In this document: positions 17,314 through 26,338 of the stretch, in pieces | How the letters are laid out: every line of letters starts with the position of its first letter | Numbering within the stretch: the first letter of the stretch is position 1 | Assembly: GCA_000378025.1 (NCBI GenBank) | Contig: KB899087.1 | Location: 4,982,001-5,046,000 of the forward strand | Direction of reading: 5' to 3' | DNA: 64,000 nt | Source of the DNA: Xanthobacteraceae bacterium 501b | Lineage (GTDB): Bacteria > Pseudomonadota > Alphaproteobacteria > Rhizobiales > Xanthobacteraceae | Notes under the pieces: generated by a model | Told to the model about the DNA's origin: nothing | Databases searched by the model: none | What the model saw: only the letters and a program-made list of their open reading frames with translations | Program-made: the position numbers and the translations under genes

Positions 17314-18909
17314 GTGATCGTCACCACCTGTTTCGAGAATTGGCAGACATGGGAAACCCAGGACGGCGCCATTCACTGGCGCGGCGCGCTCTATGATGAC
17401 GCCGGAAGTCGGCTCGACCCCGCCAGCCTTATACCGCTCGGCCTAAGCGACATCCGGGACGTGGTCGAGTCCCACTACGGATTCTTTGCGTTCATCATGG
17501 AAAAGAAAGGATCGATCATTGCATGTGTCGATCCGATACGATCGATCCCGATCTTTTACATTGACGATGTCGTCATCAGCGACAGCGCTGAACATGTGAG
17601 GACCTGCCGGCCTGCCGCAGCGATGGATGCCGAAGCGCGGGCGGAATTTCTCCTTGCCGGCTATGTTACGGGTAATCGAGCCCTTTGGTCTGATATAAAG
17701 CAGCTATGCGCAGGAGAGATCGCCGTCTTTTCAGGCGGAGGCGTGAATCGGCAGCGCTACATCGAGTTCGACCACAGATCGGTAGCAGCTTTAAGTCACG
17801 AAGAATTCCGCTCGCGCCTCGATCGTGTTCTCGACCATATGTTCCGGCGGCTTATAGCGCATGCGGGTGGTCGCCAGATTGTCGTGCCGCTCAGCGGGGG
17901 CTATGACTCGCGGCTTGTCGTGACCATGCTGAAAAAGCTCGGATACACCAATGTTCTTTGCTTCAGTTATGGTGTTGACGGAAACGAGGAGTCAGCGGTC
18001 AGTAAATCGGTCGCCGAAGTGCTCGGCTTTCCATGGATATTTGTTCCCTATCGCAACGAGGACTGGCGGAGATCCTGGCGTTCCGACAGTGCCGCGTCGT
18101 ACCGTTCCTTTGCCTCCGGCAGCTGCTCCTTGCCGCACATGCAGGATTGGCTGGCGGTAGAAAAACTCGGCGCGGAGCGGAAAATCGAATCGGATTGCAT
18201 TTTCGTTCCCGGCCACGCTGGTGATTTTATCGAAGGTGGGTACATCACAGAGAATTTTCTGCACCCGCTGAATTTATCCAAGAACAGAATTATTGACTTC
18301 ATCATCGCCTCTCATTTTTCCGCCGCACCGTCACGCGCGCGCGCGGAGATGGCGCGACTGCGACGTCGGCTGAGTGATGCGCTTGGAGATGGGCCATTCT
18401 GCAGTGAAGCCGACGCAGCAAACGCTTATGAACGCTGGGTGTGGGAAGAGCGGCAGGCAAAATACACGGCGAATTCACTCAGGGTCTATGATCATTTCAA
18501 GATCGACTGGTGGATGCCGCTCTGGGATCAGCAATTTATCCATTACTGGAACGCTGTGCCACTCGAACTCCGGATCGAGAGGAGGTTTGCCGTCGGCTAT
18601 ATCGAGGCCCTCTATCGCACGGTCGCCGGCTCGGCCGACCCAGCCCCTCGCGTCGATCTACAACGTCGGCGACCGGGGCTTCGATACACGCTCAAACTTG
18701 CGGTTCCGCGGTGGAAGTCGCAGGCGATTTCGCGACTGCTGCAAAAGCGTCGACTGCGGGCGACGTATAAGCGGATCGAGAATCATCCGCTCGGCTTTGC
18801 GTCTCTGGTGCCGCGAGAGCGTCTTCGGCCCTTGGTGCGCGAAGGCTACAACGTGATCGGCATTTATTCGAAGCTCTATCTTGAAGGGAGCTGGGGCGAC
18901 CTTCGGTAG
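17314..18909 (+). CDS. Asparagine synthase-like protein (degenerate GATase plus PP-loop amidotransferase domain)
   Basis: The protein is 531 aa with a GTG start at 17314. The C-terminal two-thirds is an asparagine synthetase-type ATP pyrophosphatase domain, with the PP-loop [10 protein letters not shown] at about 192-200. The N-terminus resembles a class II glutamine amidotransferase fold ([30 protein letters not shown]) but lacks the catalytic Cys at position 2, so ammonia transfer from glutamine is doubtful. Base composition is clearly lower in GC than the neighbours and codon use is less biased, suggesting transfer. Such lone AsnB-like proteins occur in polysaccharide or secondary-metabolite loci, but none is visible here. 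It sits between the IalB-like gene and serC with no operon partner. Confidence 0.75.
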   Translation: MIVTTCFENWQTWETQDGAIHWRGALYDDAGSRLDPASLIPLGLSDIRDVVESHYGFFAFIMEKKGSIIACVDPIRSIPIFYIDDVVISDSAEHVRTCRPAAAMDAEARAEFLLAGYVTGNRALWSDIKQLCAGEIAVFSGGGVNRQRYIEFDHRSVAALSHEEFRSRLDRVLDHMFRRLIAHAGGRQIVVPLSGGYDSRLVVTMLKKLGYTNVLCFSYGVDGNEESAVSKSVAEVLGFPWIFVPYRNEDWRRSWRSDSAASYRSFASGSCSLPHMQDWLAVEKLGAERKIESDCIFVPGHAGDFIEGGYITENFLHPLNLSKNRIIDFIIASHFSAAPSRARAEMARLRRRLSDALGDGPFCSEADAANAYERWVWEERQAKYTANSLRVYDHFKIDWWMPLWDQQFIHYWNAVPLELRIERRFAVGYIEALYRTVAGSADPAPRVDLQRRRPGLRYTLKLAVPRWKSQAISRLLQKRRLRATYKRIENHPLGFASLVPRERLRPLVREGYNVIGIYSKLYLEGSWGDLR

Positions 18910-18984
18910 GCTGGCGGCCCGCGCCAGCGCGGAGGAGCCGGCGCGGAAGCCGGGGGAGCTCTGCCCCGTCTTTGCCCTTGCGTT

Positions 18985-19061
18985 CCCCCCGCGGCCGGAG
19001 TATCTCCGTTCCCGGGCTACCCTTCCCCACCGAAGGGCTCCCATCTGGAAGGATGGCTATC
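18985..19061 (+). promoter_or_regulatory. Structured serC leader (candidate serC RNA motif)
   Basis: The 5' leader of serC carries a hairpin CCCTTC (19020-19025)/GAAGGG (19032-19037), followed by GGGCTCCC and the ribosome site GGAAGG. Alphaproteobacteria are known to carry a conserved structured leader upstream of serC (the serC RNA motif). Position and hairpin fit, but I cannot confirm the consensus by eye. Confidence 0.3.
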
Positions 19062-20237
19062 ATGACGAATACCGCGCAGCCGGCTGTGAAGCCGGCCAAT
19101 TCCAATTTTTCGTCCGGCCCCTGTGCCAAGCGCCCCGGTTGGACGCTTGAGGCCTTGAGCGATGCTCCGCTCGGCCGCTCGCACCGTGCCAAGGTCGGCA
19201 AGGCGAAGCTGAAGCTCGCCATCGACCTCACCCGCGAAATTCTCCAAATCCCCGCCGACTATCGCATCGGCATTGTTCCCGCCTCCGACACCGGCGCGGT
19301 CGAGATGGCGCTGTGGTCGCTGCTCGGCGCCCGCCCGGTCGACCTGCTGGCGTGGGAGAGCTTCGGCGAAGGCTGGGTGACGGATGTCGTCAAGCAGCTC
19401 AAGCTCAAGGATGCCCGCATCCTGAAGGCCGGCTATGGCGAGCTGCCGGATCTCGCGCAGATCAATTTCGACCATGACGTGGTGTTCACCTGGAACGGCA
19501 CCACCTCGGGCGTGCGGGTGCCGAGCGCCGATTTCATCCCCACCGACCGGCAGGGCCTGACCATCTGCGACGCCACCTCGGCGGTGTTCGCGCAGGATCT
19601 CGACTGGGCCAAGCTCGATGTCGTGACCTATAGCTGGCAGAAGGTGCTGGGCGGGGAAGCCGCGCATGGCATGCTCATCCTCTCGCCGCGCGCGGTCGAG
19701 CGGCTGGAGAGCTATGTGCCGGCCTGGCCGCTGCCGAAGATCTTCCGCCTCACCAAGGGCGGCAAGCTGATCGAAGGCACGTTCGAGGGCGAGACGATCA
19801 ACACCCCGTCCATGCTCTGCGTCGAGGACTATATCGACGCGCTGAACTGGTCGAAGCAGGTCGGCGGGCTCACGGGCCTTCAGGCGCGCTCGGATGCCAA
19901 TTTCAAGGTGCTCGCCGACTATGTCGCCAGGACGCCCTGGATCGACTTCCTCGCCACGGTGCCGGAAACCCGTTCCAACACCAGCGTGTGCCTCGTGGTC
20001 GCCGACCCCGAGGTGAAGGCGCTGGCGCCGGACGCGCAGGCGGCCTTCGCCAAGGCGCTGGCGGCGTCGCTGGAAAAGGCCGGCGTCGCCTATGACATCG
20101 GCGCCTATCGCGACGCGCCGGCGGGCCTGCGCATCTGGGCGGGTGCCACCGTCGAGGCGTCCGATCTCGAAGCGCTGCTGCCCTGGCTCGACTGGGCCTT
20201 CGCCAGCGCCAAGGCGGGCCTCAAGCAGGCCGCCTGA
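19062..20237 (+). CDS. serC: Phosphoserine aminotransferase
   Basis: The protein is 391 aa starting at 19062 ([10 protein letters not shown]), with GGAAGG 8-10 bp upstream; the ATG at 19053 would sit directly on the ribosome site, and 18972 is not supported. It converts 3-phosphohydroxypyruvate and glutamate to phosphoserine. The PLP lysine is in [15 protein letters not shown] (Lys194). Substrate-site segments [12 protein letters not shown] and [11 protein letters not shown] match the alphaproteobacterial SerC subgroup. It is followed by serA in the same direction, so two consecutive steps of serine synthesis are adjacent. Confidence 0.93.
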   Translation: MTNTAQPAVKPANSNFSSGPCAKRPGWTLEALSDAPLGRSHRAKVGKAKLKLAIDLTREILQIPADYRIGIVPASDTGAVEMALWSLLGARPVDLLAWESFGEGWVTDVVKQLKLKDARILKAGYGELPDLAQINFDHDVVFTWNGTTSGVRVPSADFIPTDRQGLTICDATSAVFAQDLDWAKLDVVTYSWQKVLGGEAAHGMLILSPRAVERLESYVPAWPLPKIFRLTKGGKLIEGTFEGETINTPSMLCVEDYIDALNWSKQVGGLTGLQARSDANFKVLADYVARTPWIDFLATVPETRSNTSVCLVVADPEVKALAPDAQAAFAKALAASLEKAGVAYDIGAYRDAPAGLRIWAGATVEASDLEALLPWLDWAFASAKAGLKQAA

Positions 20238-20452
20238 TCCCTCGCGCCTCCCCGCCGCTGACGCAAGGGGACGGCGAAGGGGCCGCGTGCGGCTCAAGGG
20301 CGAATGGCTCCTCTCCCGGCCGCGTTTCGCCCTCGACGCCTTCCCGCGTGCGCCCGACGAACGCTTCGTCGTCTCCTCCCGCCAGCGGCGGGACATTCCT
20401 TCCGCCCGCGTTGCGGGTCGACGTTCCCCCTTTTCCGAACAGGATGAAGCCC

Positions 20453-22039
20453 ATGGCTCCCCGCGTTCTCATTTCCGACGCGCTTTCCCCCGCCGCCGTG
20501 CAGATCTTCAAGGACCGCGGCATCGAGGTCGATTTCCAGCCGGCGCTGGGCAAGGACAAGGACAAGCTGGCTGAGATCATCGGCAATTATGATGGCCTCG
20601 CCATCCGCTCGGCCACCAAGGTGACGCCGAAGATCCTCGCCAATGCCACGCGGCTGAAAGTGGTCGGGCGCGCCGGCATCGGCGTCGACAATGTCGACAT
20701 CCCGGCCGCCACCGCCAAGGGCGTGATCGTGATGAACACGCCGTTCGGCAATTCCATCACCACCGCCGAGCACGCCATCGCCATGATGTTCGCGCTGGCC
20801 CGCGAAATCCCCGCTGCCGACGCCTCCACCCAGGCCGGCAAGTGGGAGAAGAACCGCTTCATGGGCGTGGAACTGACCGCCAAGACGCTCGGCATCATCG
20901 GCTGCGGCAATATCGGTTCCATCGTCGCCGACCGCGCCATCGGCCTGAAGATGAAGGTCATCGCCTTCGATCCTTTCCTCAGCCCTGAGCGCGCCAAGGA
21001 CATCGGCGTCGAGAAGGTGGAACTGGACGACCTGCTCGCCCGCGCCGACGTCATCACCCTGCACACGCCGCTGACCGACAAGACCCGCAACGTGCTCTCG
21101 GCCGAGGCGATCGCCAAGACCAAGAAGGGCGTGCGCATCGTCAATTGCGCGCGTGGTGGGCTGGTCGACGAGGCGGCGCTGGCGGCGGCGCTGGAGAGCG
21201 GGCATGTCGCGGGCGCGGCCTTCGACGTGTTCATCACCGAGCCGGCGACCGAGAACCCGCTTTTCGGCCATCCCAATGTGATCTGCACCCCGCATCTGGG
21301 CGCGTCCACCACCGAGGCGCAGGAGAATGTCGCGCTGCAGGTGGCCGAGCAGATGAGCGACTATCTGCTGCGCGGCGCCATTTCCAACGCGGTGAACTTC
21401 CCCTCGATCACGGCGGAGGAAGCCCCGAAGCTGAAGCCGTTCATCGAACTCGCCGAAAAGCTCGGCTCCTTCGCCGGCCAGCTCACCGACACCGACATCC
21501 AGACCGTGCGCATCACCTATGACGGTGCGGTGGCCAGCCTGAAGATCAAGGCGCTGACCTCGGCGGCGGTGGCCGGCCTGCTGCGCCCGGCGCTGGCCGA
21601 CATCAATGTCGTCTCGGCGCCGAGCATCGCCAAGGAGCGCGGCATCGTGGTGGAGGAGACCACCCGCGAGATCGCCGGCGATTATGAGAGCCTGATCACG
21701 CTGACCGTCATCACCGAGAAGATGGAGCGTTCGATCTCCGGCACGGTGTTCGCGGACGGGCGCCCGCGCATCGTCGACATCAAGGGCATCAAGGTGGACG
21801 CCGAGTTCGCGCCCTCCATGCTCTACGTCACCAATGAGGACAAGCCGGGCTTCGTCGGCCGCTTCGCCAGCCTGCTCGGCGATGCCGGGCTGAACATCGC
21901 CACTTTCGCGCTCGGCCGTGACCGGCAGGGCGGCGATGCCATCGCGCTGGTGGAAGTGGACGGCACGGTGCCGGGCGAACTTCTCGCCAAGGTGCAGCAG
22001 CTGCCCTCCGTGAAGCAGGCCAAGCCGCTGGTGTTCTGA
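20453..22039 (+). CDS. serA: D-3-phosphoglycerate dehydrogenase
   Basis: The protein is 528 aa starting at 20453 (MAPRVLISDAL), preceded by AGGA; the upstream open frame lacks homology-like sequence. It oxidises 3-phosphoglycerate with NAD+, the first step of serine synthesis. The NAD-binding motif is GIIGCGNIGS, the catalytic His region is TPHLGASTTEAQ, and ARGGLVDEAAL is typical. The long form carries the intervening domain and a C-terminal ACT domain (LYVTNEDKPGFVGRFASLLGDAG), expected to give serine feedback. A strong terminator follows 24 bp after the stop. Confidence 0.95.
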   Translation: MAPRVLISDALSPAAVQIFKDRGIEVDFQPALGKDKDKLAEIIGNYDGLAIRSATKVTPKILANATRLKVVGRAGIGVDNVDIPAATAKGVIVMNTPFGNSITTAEHAIAMMFALAREIPAADASTQAGKWEKNRFMGVELTAKTLGIIGCGNIGSIVADRAIGLKMKVIAFDPFLSPERAKDIGVEKVELDDLLARADVITLHTPLTDKTRNVLSAEAIAKTKKGVRIVNCARGGLVDEAALAAALESGHVAGAAFDVFITEPATENPLFGHPNVICTPHLGASTTEAQENVALQVAEQMSDYLLRGAISNAVNFPSITAEEAPKLKPFIELAEKLGSFAGQLTDTDIQTVRITYDGAVASLKIKALTSAAVAGLLRPALADINVVSAPSIAKERGIVVEETTREIAGDYESLITLTVITEKMERSISGTVFADGRPRIVDIKGIKVDAEFAPSMLYVTNEDKPGFVGRFASLLGDAGLNIATFALGRDRQGGDAIALVEVDGTVPGELLAKVQQLPSVKQAKPLVF

Positions 22040-22062
22040 GGCCGGAAGCAGACGCGACAAGA

Positions 22063-22093
22063 AAAAGGCCCCCGGAGAACCCGGGGGCCTTTT
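22063..22093 (+). terminator. Rho-independent terminator of serA
   Basis: Perfect 9-bp stem GGCCCCCGG (22067-22075)/CCGGGGGCC (22081-22089), loop AGAAC, flanked by A and T runs, so it could also act for the convergent eda gene. Confidence 0.9.
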
Positions 22094-22111
22094 GCGTTGG
22101 AAACGGCCCGC

Positions 22112-22759
22112 TCAGAGCGGGAAGGAAGCCCGGTGCAGCTTGGCGGCGGCCTTGGCCAGCGCGACGATCTGCTCCCAGTCGCCCATCGTGACGGCGTCAT
22201 TCGGCGCCACCCAGGAGCCGCCGACCGCGAGCACGTTGGGCTGGGCGAGGTAGGAGCCGACATTGGCCGGGCCGATGCCGCCGGTCGGGCAGAAGCGCAG
22301 GTCCGGCAGTGGGCCGGCCAGCGACTTCAGCAGATTGACGCCGCCCACCGCCTCGGCCGGGAACAGCTTCAGCACCGGAAAGCCCATGGCGTGCAGCGCC
22401 ATCGCCTCGGTGGCGGTGGCGCAGCCGGGCATCACGGGCACCGGCGCCTCGGCCAGCGCTTCCGCCAAAGCCGGCGGGCAGCCGGGGCTGACCAGGAAGC
22501 GGGCGCCGGCATCGATGCATTTCTGGATCAGGTCGGGCCGCGTCACCGTGCCGGCGCCGACAATGGCGTCCGGCACCTCGGCGGCGATGGCGGCGATGGC
22601 TTCCAGCGCCGCTGGCGTGCGCAGCGTCACCTCGATCAGCGGCAGCCCGCCCTCGGCCAGCGCCCGCGCCAGCTTCACGCCGGCGGCGACACTCGGCACG
22701 GTGACGACGGGTACGACGGGAGCGCGGGCGAGCAGCAGGCTGGGATCGGGAAGCGACAT
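22112..22759 (-). CDS. eda: 2-dehydro-3-deoxy-6-phosphogluconate aldolase (KDPG/KHG aldolase)
   Basis: The protein is 215 aa starting at 22759 (MSLPDPSLLL) after an AAGGTG ribosome site; a longer frame to 22840 is unlikely. Family motifs are VVPVVTVPSVAAGVKLARALAEGG, IEVTLRTPAALEAI (catalytic Glu), GAGTV, FLVSPGC, and the Schiff-base lysine in VLKLFPAE, with FCPTGGI. It splits KDPG into pyruvate and glyceraldehyde 3-phosphate. A KdgK-like kinase (58312) elsewhere in the window could feed it. It is convergent with serA. Confidence 0.93.
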   Translation of the reverse strand: MSLPDPSLLLARAPVVPVVTVPSVAAGVKLARALAEGGLPLIEVTLRTPAALEAIAAIAAEVPDAIVGAGTVTRPDLIQKCIDAGARFLVSPGCPPALAEALAEAPVPVMPGCATATEAMALHAMGFPVLKLFPAEAVGGVNLLKSLAGPLPDLRFCPTGGIGPANVGSYLAQPNVLAVGGSWVAPNDAVTMGDWEQIVALAKAAAKLHRASFPL

Positions 22760-22907
22760 CGGGCACCTTGCGAGATCTATGCGGGAGTTCCTGGCGACAT
22801 GAAGACCGCCGGGGGGCGGCTTGTCGAGAGGCTCGGCCAAGTTTTGTGCAGTGCGGGGGGCGCATCCCGCGCACCGCGCCTGCGCGCCCCGGCGGCGGGC
22901 GCTCCGG

Positions 22908-23741
22908 TCAGGCCGCGAAGCTGGTCGAGCGGGAGAGGCTTTCCCAGGCGGTGATCTCGGCTTTCATCTGGCCCAGCTTCTGCGTCACAAGCTCAAGCGC
23001 GTCCTCGCCGAGAAAGAGGCGCGTTGGCGGATGATCGGCCGCGACGAGCTTAAGCAGGGCCTGCGCCGCCTTTTCAGGATCGCCGGGCTGGTTGCCGCTC
23101 TTGGTCTGACGCGCCACGCGCAGCGGGTCCATGACCGCATCGTAGTCGCTTAGGCTGCGCGGCGTGCGCTCCATCGACCGCCCGGCCCAGTCCGTGCGGA
23201 ACTGGCCCGGCGCCAGTGCGGTGACGTGGATGCCGAAGGGAGCCACCTCCTTGCCGAGGGATTCGGAGATGCCCTCCAGCGCGAACTTGCTGCCGCAATA
23301 GAACGCGATGCCGGGCATGGTGATGAAGCCGCCCATGGAGGTGACATTGACGATGTGCCCGCGGCGGCGGGCGCGCATGCCCGGCAGCACCGCCTTGATC
23401 ATCGCGACCGGGCCGAACACGTTGGCGGCGAACTGACGCTGAAGGTCGTCGATCGACGCCTCTTCGACAATACCCTCGTGGCCATAGCCGGCATTGTTCA
23501 CCAGCACATCCACCGGTCCGACGGCCCGCTCGGCGGCGTGGACGGCTTCGGGAATGGCCGCGTAGTCCGTCACATCCAGCAGCAGCGGAAAGGCGCGCTC
23601 CGACGTGCCGAAGGCGTGCGCGTCGGCCGCCCGGCGCACGGTGCCGATCACCCGATGACCATCAGCGAGGGCGGCGGCGGCAAAGGCCCGTCCGAGACCG
23701 GAGGCGACGCCGGTGATAAGGAAGGTTCTGGAATGGGTCAT
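22908..23741 (-). CDS. SDR-family oxidoreductase
   Basis: The protein is 277 aa, a classical short-chain dehydrogenase. It has the cofactor motif TGVASGLGRAFA, NNAGYG, and the active-site Ser/Tyr-x3-Lys in NVTSMGGFITMPGIAFYCGSKFALEG (Y-C-G-S-K). Substrate is unknown. It is divergent from a TetR gene across 54 bp that contain a perfect 16-bp palindrome, so it is very likely the repressor's target. Confidence 0.88.
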   Translation of the reverse strand: MTHSRTFLITGVASGLGRAFAAAALADGHRVIGTVRRAADAHAFGTSERAFPLLLDVTDYAAIPEAVHAAERAVGPVDVLVNNAGYGHEGIVEEASIDDLQRQFAANVFGPVAMIKAVLPGMRARRRGHIVNVTSMGGFITMPGIAFYCGSKFALEGISESLGKEVAPFGIHVTALAPGQFRTDWAGRSMERTPRSLSDYDAVMDPLRVARQTKSGNQPGDPEKAAQALLKLVAADHPPTRLFLGEDALELVTQKLGQMKAEITAWESLSRSTSFAA

Positions 23742-23772
23742 GGGAGGTTCCTGCTGTTGAACAGAGCTAAAT

Positions 23773-23788
23773 TTATATCATGATATAA
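23773..23788. promoter_or_regulatory. Palindromic TetR operator between SDR and tetR genes
   Basis: TTATATCATGATATAA is a perfect 16-bp palindrome in the short divergent promoter region, centred 32 bp from the SDR start and 8 bp before the TetR start region. It is the natural binding site for the adjacent TetR repressor, probably controlling both genes. Confidence 0.7.
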
Positions 23789-23795
23789 TTCCGAG

Positions 23796-24440
23796 ATGGA
23801 TCAAGACAAGCCCCGGCCCGCGCGGCCGAAGCAAACGACGCGCGCGCGCATTCTGGACGCCGCCGAGCGCCTGCTCGGGCAGGGCGACGCCGGCTTTTCG
23901 ATGCGCGAGCTCGCCGAGGAAGCGGGGGTGAGCTTCGCGACGCCGTTCAACCAGTTCGGCAGCAAGGCCGGGATCATGCTCGCCCTGTCGGAGCGCCGCA
24001 TCGACGCCATGCGGGACCGGCTTGCCCGTGCGGCGCTTCCGGCCACGGCGGTCGCGCGCGTGCTCGTGGCGGTCGATATTGCGACGGCGGTCATGCTGGG
24101 CGCGCCGGCGGTCAATCGTGCGGTCATGGCGGCGGTCAGCGCGCCGAACGATCCACCCGGCAATGTAGCCGGGCGCTCAGCCGCGTGGTGGGCTGAGGCG
24201 CTTGGTTCCGGCGCCGAACTCCCGGCTGCGACGCGCTCCCTCGCACTCACCGTGCTGCCCCATCAACTGGCCATCGCCTTTCGCGGCGTTCTGTCCTTCT
24301 GGACGGCGGGCGAACTTGCCGACGAAGGGCTCAGCCGGCAGGCGCGCGCGGCGGCGGCCGGGGTTCTGCTGGGCTTCAGCGGAGCTGAGGACCGGGCGAG
24401 GCTTATGGCGCTTCTTGAGGCGGGCAGCGGTCGAAGCTGA
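23796..24440 (+). CDS. TetR/AcrR-family transcriptional regulator
   Basis: The protein is 214 aa. The N-terminal helix-turn-helix reads TRARILDAAERLLGQGDAGFSMRELAEEAGVSFATPFNQFGSKAGI, typical for TetR. The C-terminal ligand domain is unassigned. It is divergent from the SDR gene with a shared palindrome, so it probably represses the SDR in the absence of a substrate-like ligand. Confidence 0.9.
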   Translation: MDQDKPRPARPKQTTRARILDAAERLLGQGDAGFSMRELAEEAGVSFATPFNQFGSKAGIMLALSERRIDAMRDRLARAALPATAVARVLVAVDIATAVMLGAPAVNRAVMAAVSAPNDPPGNVAGRSAAWWAEALGSGAELPAATRSLALTVLPHQLAIAFRGVLSFWTAGELADEGLSRQARAAAAGVLLGFSGAEDRARLMALLEAGSGRS

Positions 24441-24552
24441 GCCCTATGAACGGCGAGCGTGCCGCAGGAATTGGTGTGGCCAGCTGCGCCTAGCCGCTTG
24501 AGCGCTCATGGCATAGCCTGATCCGGACGACACCGCCGCACCCGAGTGAGCC

Positions 24553-25482
24553 ATGTTCCGAATCGATTCCCCCTATCCCCGCGACATGGTTGGCTATGGC
24601 CGCACCCCGCCGGACCCGAAATGGCCGGGCGGCGCCCGGATCGCGGTGCAGTTCGTCATCAATTACGAGGAGGGCGGCGAGAACTGCATCCTGCATGGCG
24701 ATGCCGCCTCCGAGGCGTTTCTGTCGGAGATCGTCGGCGCCCAGCCCTGGCCGGGGCAGCGGCACATGAACATGGAGTCGATCTACGAATATGGTTCGCG
24801 CGCCGGCTTCTGGCGGCTCTGGCGGCTGTTCACCTCGCGCGGCCTTCCGGTCACGGTCTATGGGGTGGCGACCGCGCTGGCGCGTAACCCGGAAGCCGTC
24901 GCCGCCATGAAGGAGGCCGAGTGGGAGATCGCCAGCCACGGGCTGAAATGGATCGACTACCGCAACCATTCCTATGCGGCGGAGAAGGCCGATTTCGAGA
25001 CCGCGCTACGCCTGCACACCGAGATCACCGGCGAGCGCCCGCTCGGCTGGTACACCGGGCGCACTTCCGAGCATACGCGCCGCATCGTCATGGAGGAGGG
25101 CGGCTTCCTCTATGATTCCGACATCTATTCCGATGATTTGCCGTTCTGGGTCGAGGGGCCGCGCGGGCCGCATCTGTCCATTCCCTACACGCTCGACGCC
25201 AATGACATGCGCTTCGCCATCCCCGCCGGCTTCGACCATGGCGAGCCGTTCTTCGCCTATCTGCGCGACAGTTTCGACGTGCTCTACGCCGAGGGGGCCG
25301 ACGCGCCGAAGATGATGAGCGTCGGCCTGCATTGCCGTCTCGCCGGGCGGCCGGGGCGGTTTCTCGCGCTGCAGCGCTTCCTCGACCACATCGCCCGCCA
25401 CGACCATGTGTGGGTGCCGCGACGGATCGACATCGCCCGGCACTGGCACCAACATCACAAGCCGTCCCCAAAGCCGGAGTGA
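24553..25482 (+). CDS. puuE: Polysaccharide-deacetylase-fold allantoinase PuuE-like
   Basis: The protein is 309 aa. It matches the cofactor-independent allantoinase PuuE rather than a chitin deacetylase: PRDMVGYGRTPPDPKWPGGARIAVQFV, NYEEGGENCILHGD, EIASHGLKWIDY, GWYTGRTSEHTRR, LPFWV, MSVGLHCRLAGRPGR. It would hydrolyse (S)-allantoin to allantoate in purine breakdown. No other ureide gene is visible in the window, so the pathway link is from family resemblance only. It lies 4 bp upstream of the mliC-like gene. Confidence 0.85.
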   Translation: MFRIDSPYPRDMVGYGRTPPDPKWPGGARIAVQFVINYEEGGENCILHGDAASEAFLSEIVGAQPWPGQRHMNMESIYEYGSRAGFWRLWRLFTSRGLPVTVYGVATALARNPEAVAAMKEAEWEIASHGLKWIDYRNHSYAAEKADFETALRLHTEITGERPLGWYTGRTSEHTRRIVMEEGGFLYDSDIYSDDLPFWVEGPRGPHLSIPYTLDANDMRFAIPAGFDHGEPFFAYLRDSFDVLYAEGADAPKMMSVGLHCRLAGRPGRFLALQRFLDHIARHDHVWVPRRIDIARHWHQHHKPSPKPE

Positions 25483-25486
25483 GGCC

Positions 25487-25846
25487 ATGACACCGCGCAA
25501 CGCCTTCCTTGCCGCCCTCGTGCTCGCCGCGCTGCCCTGCGCCGCGCAGGCGGACCAGATCGTCCTTCCGCTGCCGAAGGGAGCAAAGGCGGAGACGATC
25601 CGCGTCGCCTATGACTGCGGCGCCTTCGGCCCTGTCGCGGCGCGCTATTTCAACGCGCCACCGGTGGCGCTGGCGAGCCTGTCGTTCAAGGGCGAGTTCC
25701 TGGTGGTGTCGAATGTCATCGCCGCCTCGGGCGCGCGCTACGCCGGCGGAAAATACATCTGGTGGACCAAGGGCAACAGCGCCGACCTCTATGACGTGAC
25801 CTTGGGCGAGGACGCGGCGCCGGTGGCCTCCTGCACCTCCTCGTGA
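25487..25846 (+). CDS. MliC-family membrane-bound/periplasmic lysozyme inhibitor
   Basis: The protein is 119 aa with the start at 25487 (MTPRNAFLAALVLAALPCA) after GGAGTGAGG; a longer frame overlapping puuE is disfavoured. A Sec signal peptide ends near AQADQ. The mature part has YDCGAFGPVAARYFNAPPVALASLSF, ASGARYAGGKYIWWTKGNSADLYD and a final ASC, the MliC/PliC pattern (c-type lysozyme inhibition in the periplasm). The signal peptide has no strict lipobox. Its 3' end overlaps the convergent channel gene by 58 bp. Confidence 0.8.
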   Translation: MTPRNAFLAALVLAALPCAAQADQIVLPLPKGAKAETIRVAYDCGAFGPVAARYFNAPPVALASLSFKGEFLVVSNVIAASGARYAGGKYIWWTKGNSADLYDVTLGEDAAPVASCTSS

Positions 25847-26307
25847 GCGGGCTCCTCATGGTGTGGAGCCCGCTTGCGCGGCGGACGGCGCACTTCAGGC
25901 AAATGCTGCTGGATTACCAGTAACAGCAGCGCGGTGGTCCAGCCGAACATCATGATGCCGCTGCCCGCCGTCATCGGGCCGATCAGGCGCGTCGCGGTCT
26001 GCTGCCCGGCATCGCCGAAGCCGAGGGCGGTGTAATTGACGAAGGCGGAGTAGTAGGCGTCGTTGTGGTCTGAAACGAGACCCTTGGACGCATAGACGAC
26101 GGCCCAGATGCCGACCTCGATGAGATGGGCGCCGAGCAGCAGGATGTTGGCGACGAGGAGCGCCAGCAGCAGCCGCAGCCGGGGATGACGCTTGAACACC
26201 TGCTCATAGGCATCCGCGCAATCGAGGAGGATATAGGTGGCCATCAGATGAACCAGCATCACCAGCAGCATCATGGAGATGCCGAGGCCGATTTCCTCGA
26301 AGATCAT
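25789..26307 (-). CDS. Two-TM potassium-channel-like protein
   Basis: The protein is 172 aa with the start at 26307 (MIFEEIGLGISMMLLVMLVH) after GGGAG. It has an N-terminal helix, a second helix (LLALLVANILLLGAHLIEVGIW), a pore loop with a K+-filter-like LGFGD in NYTALGFGDAG, and a last helix (GSGIMMFGWTTALLLLVI). The charged C-terminus is His/Glu-rich. It fits a small ion channel of the Kch-like superfamily; selectivity cannot be proved from sequence. It is divergent from the GNAT gene, 31 bp apart, and overlaps mliC tail to tail. Confidence 0.75.
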   Translation of the reverse strand: MIFEEIGLGISMMLLVMLVHLMATYILLDCADAYEQVFKRHPRLRLLLALLVANILLLGAHLIEVGIWAVVYASKGLVSDHNDAYYSAFVNYTALGFGDAGQQTATRLIGPMTAGSGIMMFGWTTALLLLVIQQHLPEVRRPPRKRAPHHEEPAHEEVQEATGAASSPKVTS

Positions 26308-26338
26308 CGTCGTCTCCCGGGGGCGGAGGAGGAGTGGA

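Noticed and set aside
20294-22060. 588-codon minus-strand frame opposite serA
   Set aside because: Antisense shadow rich in His/Arg/Gly; serA is certain.
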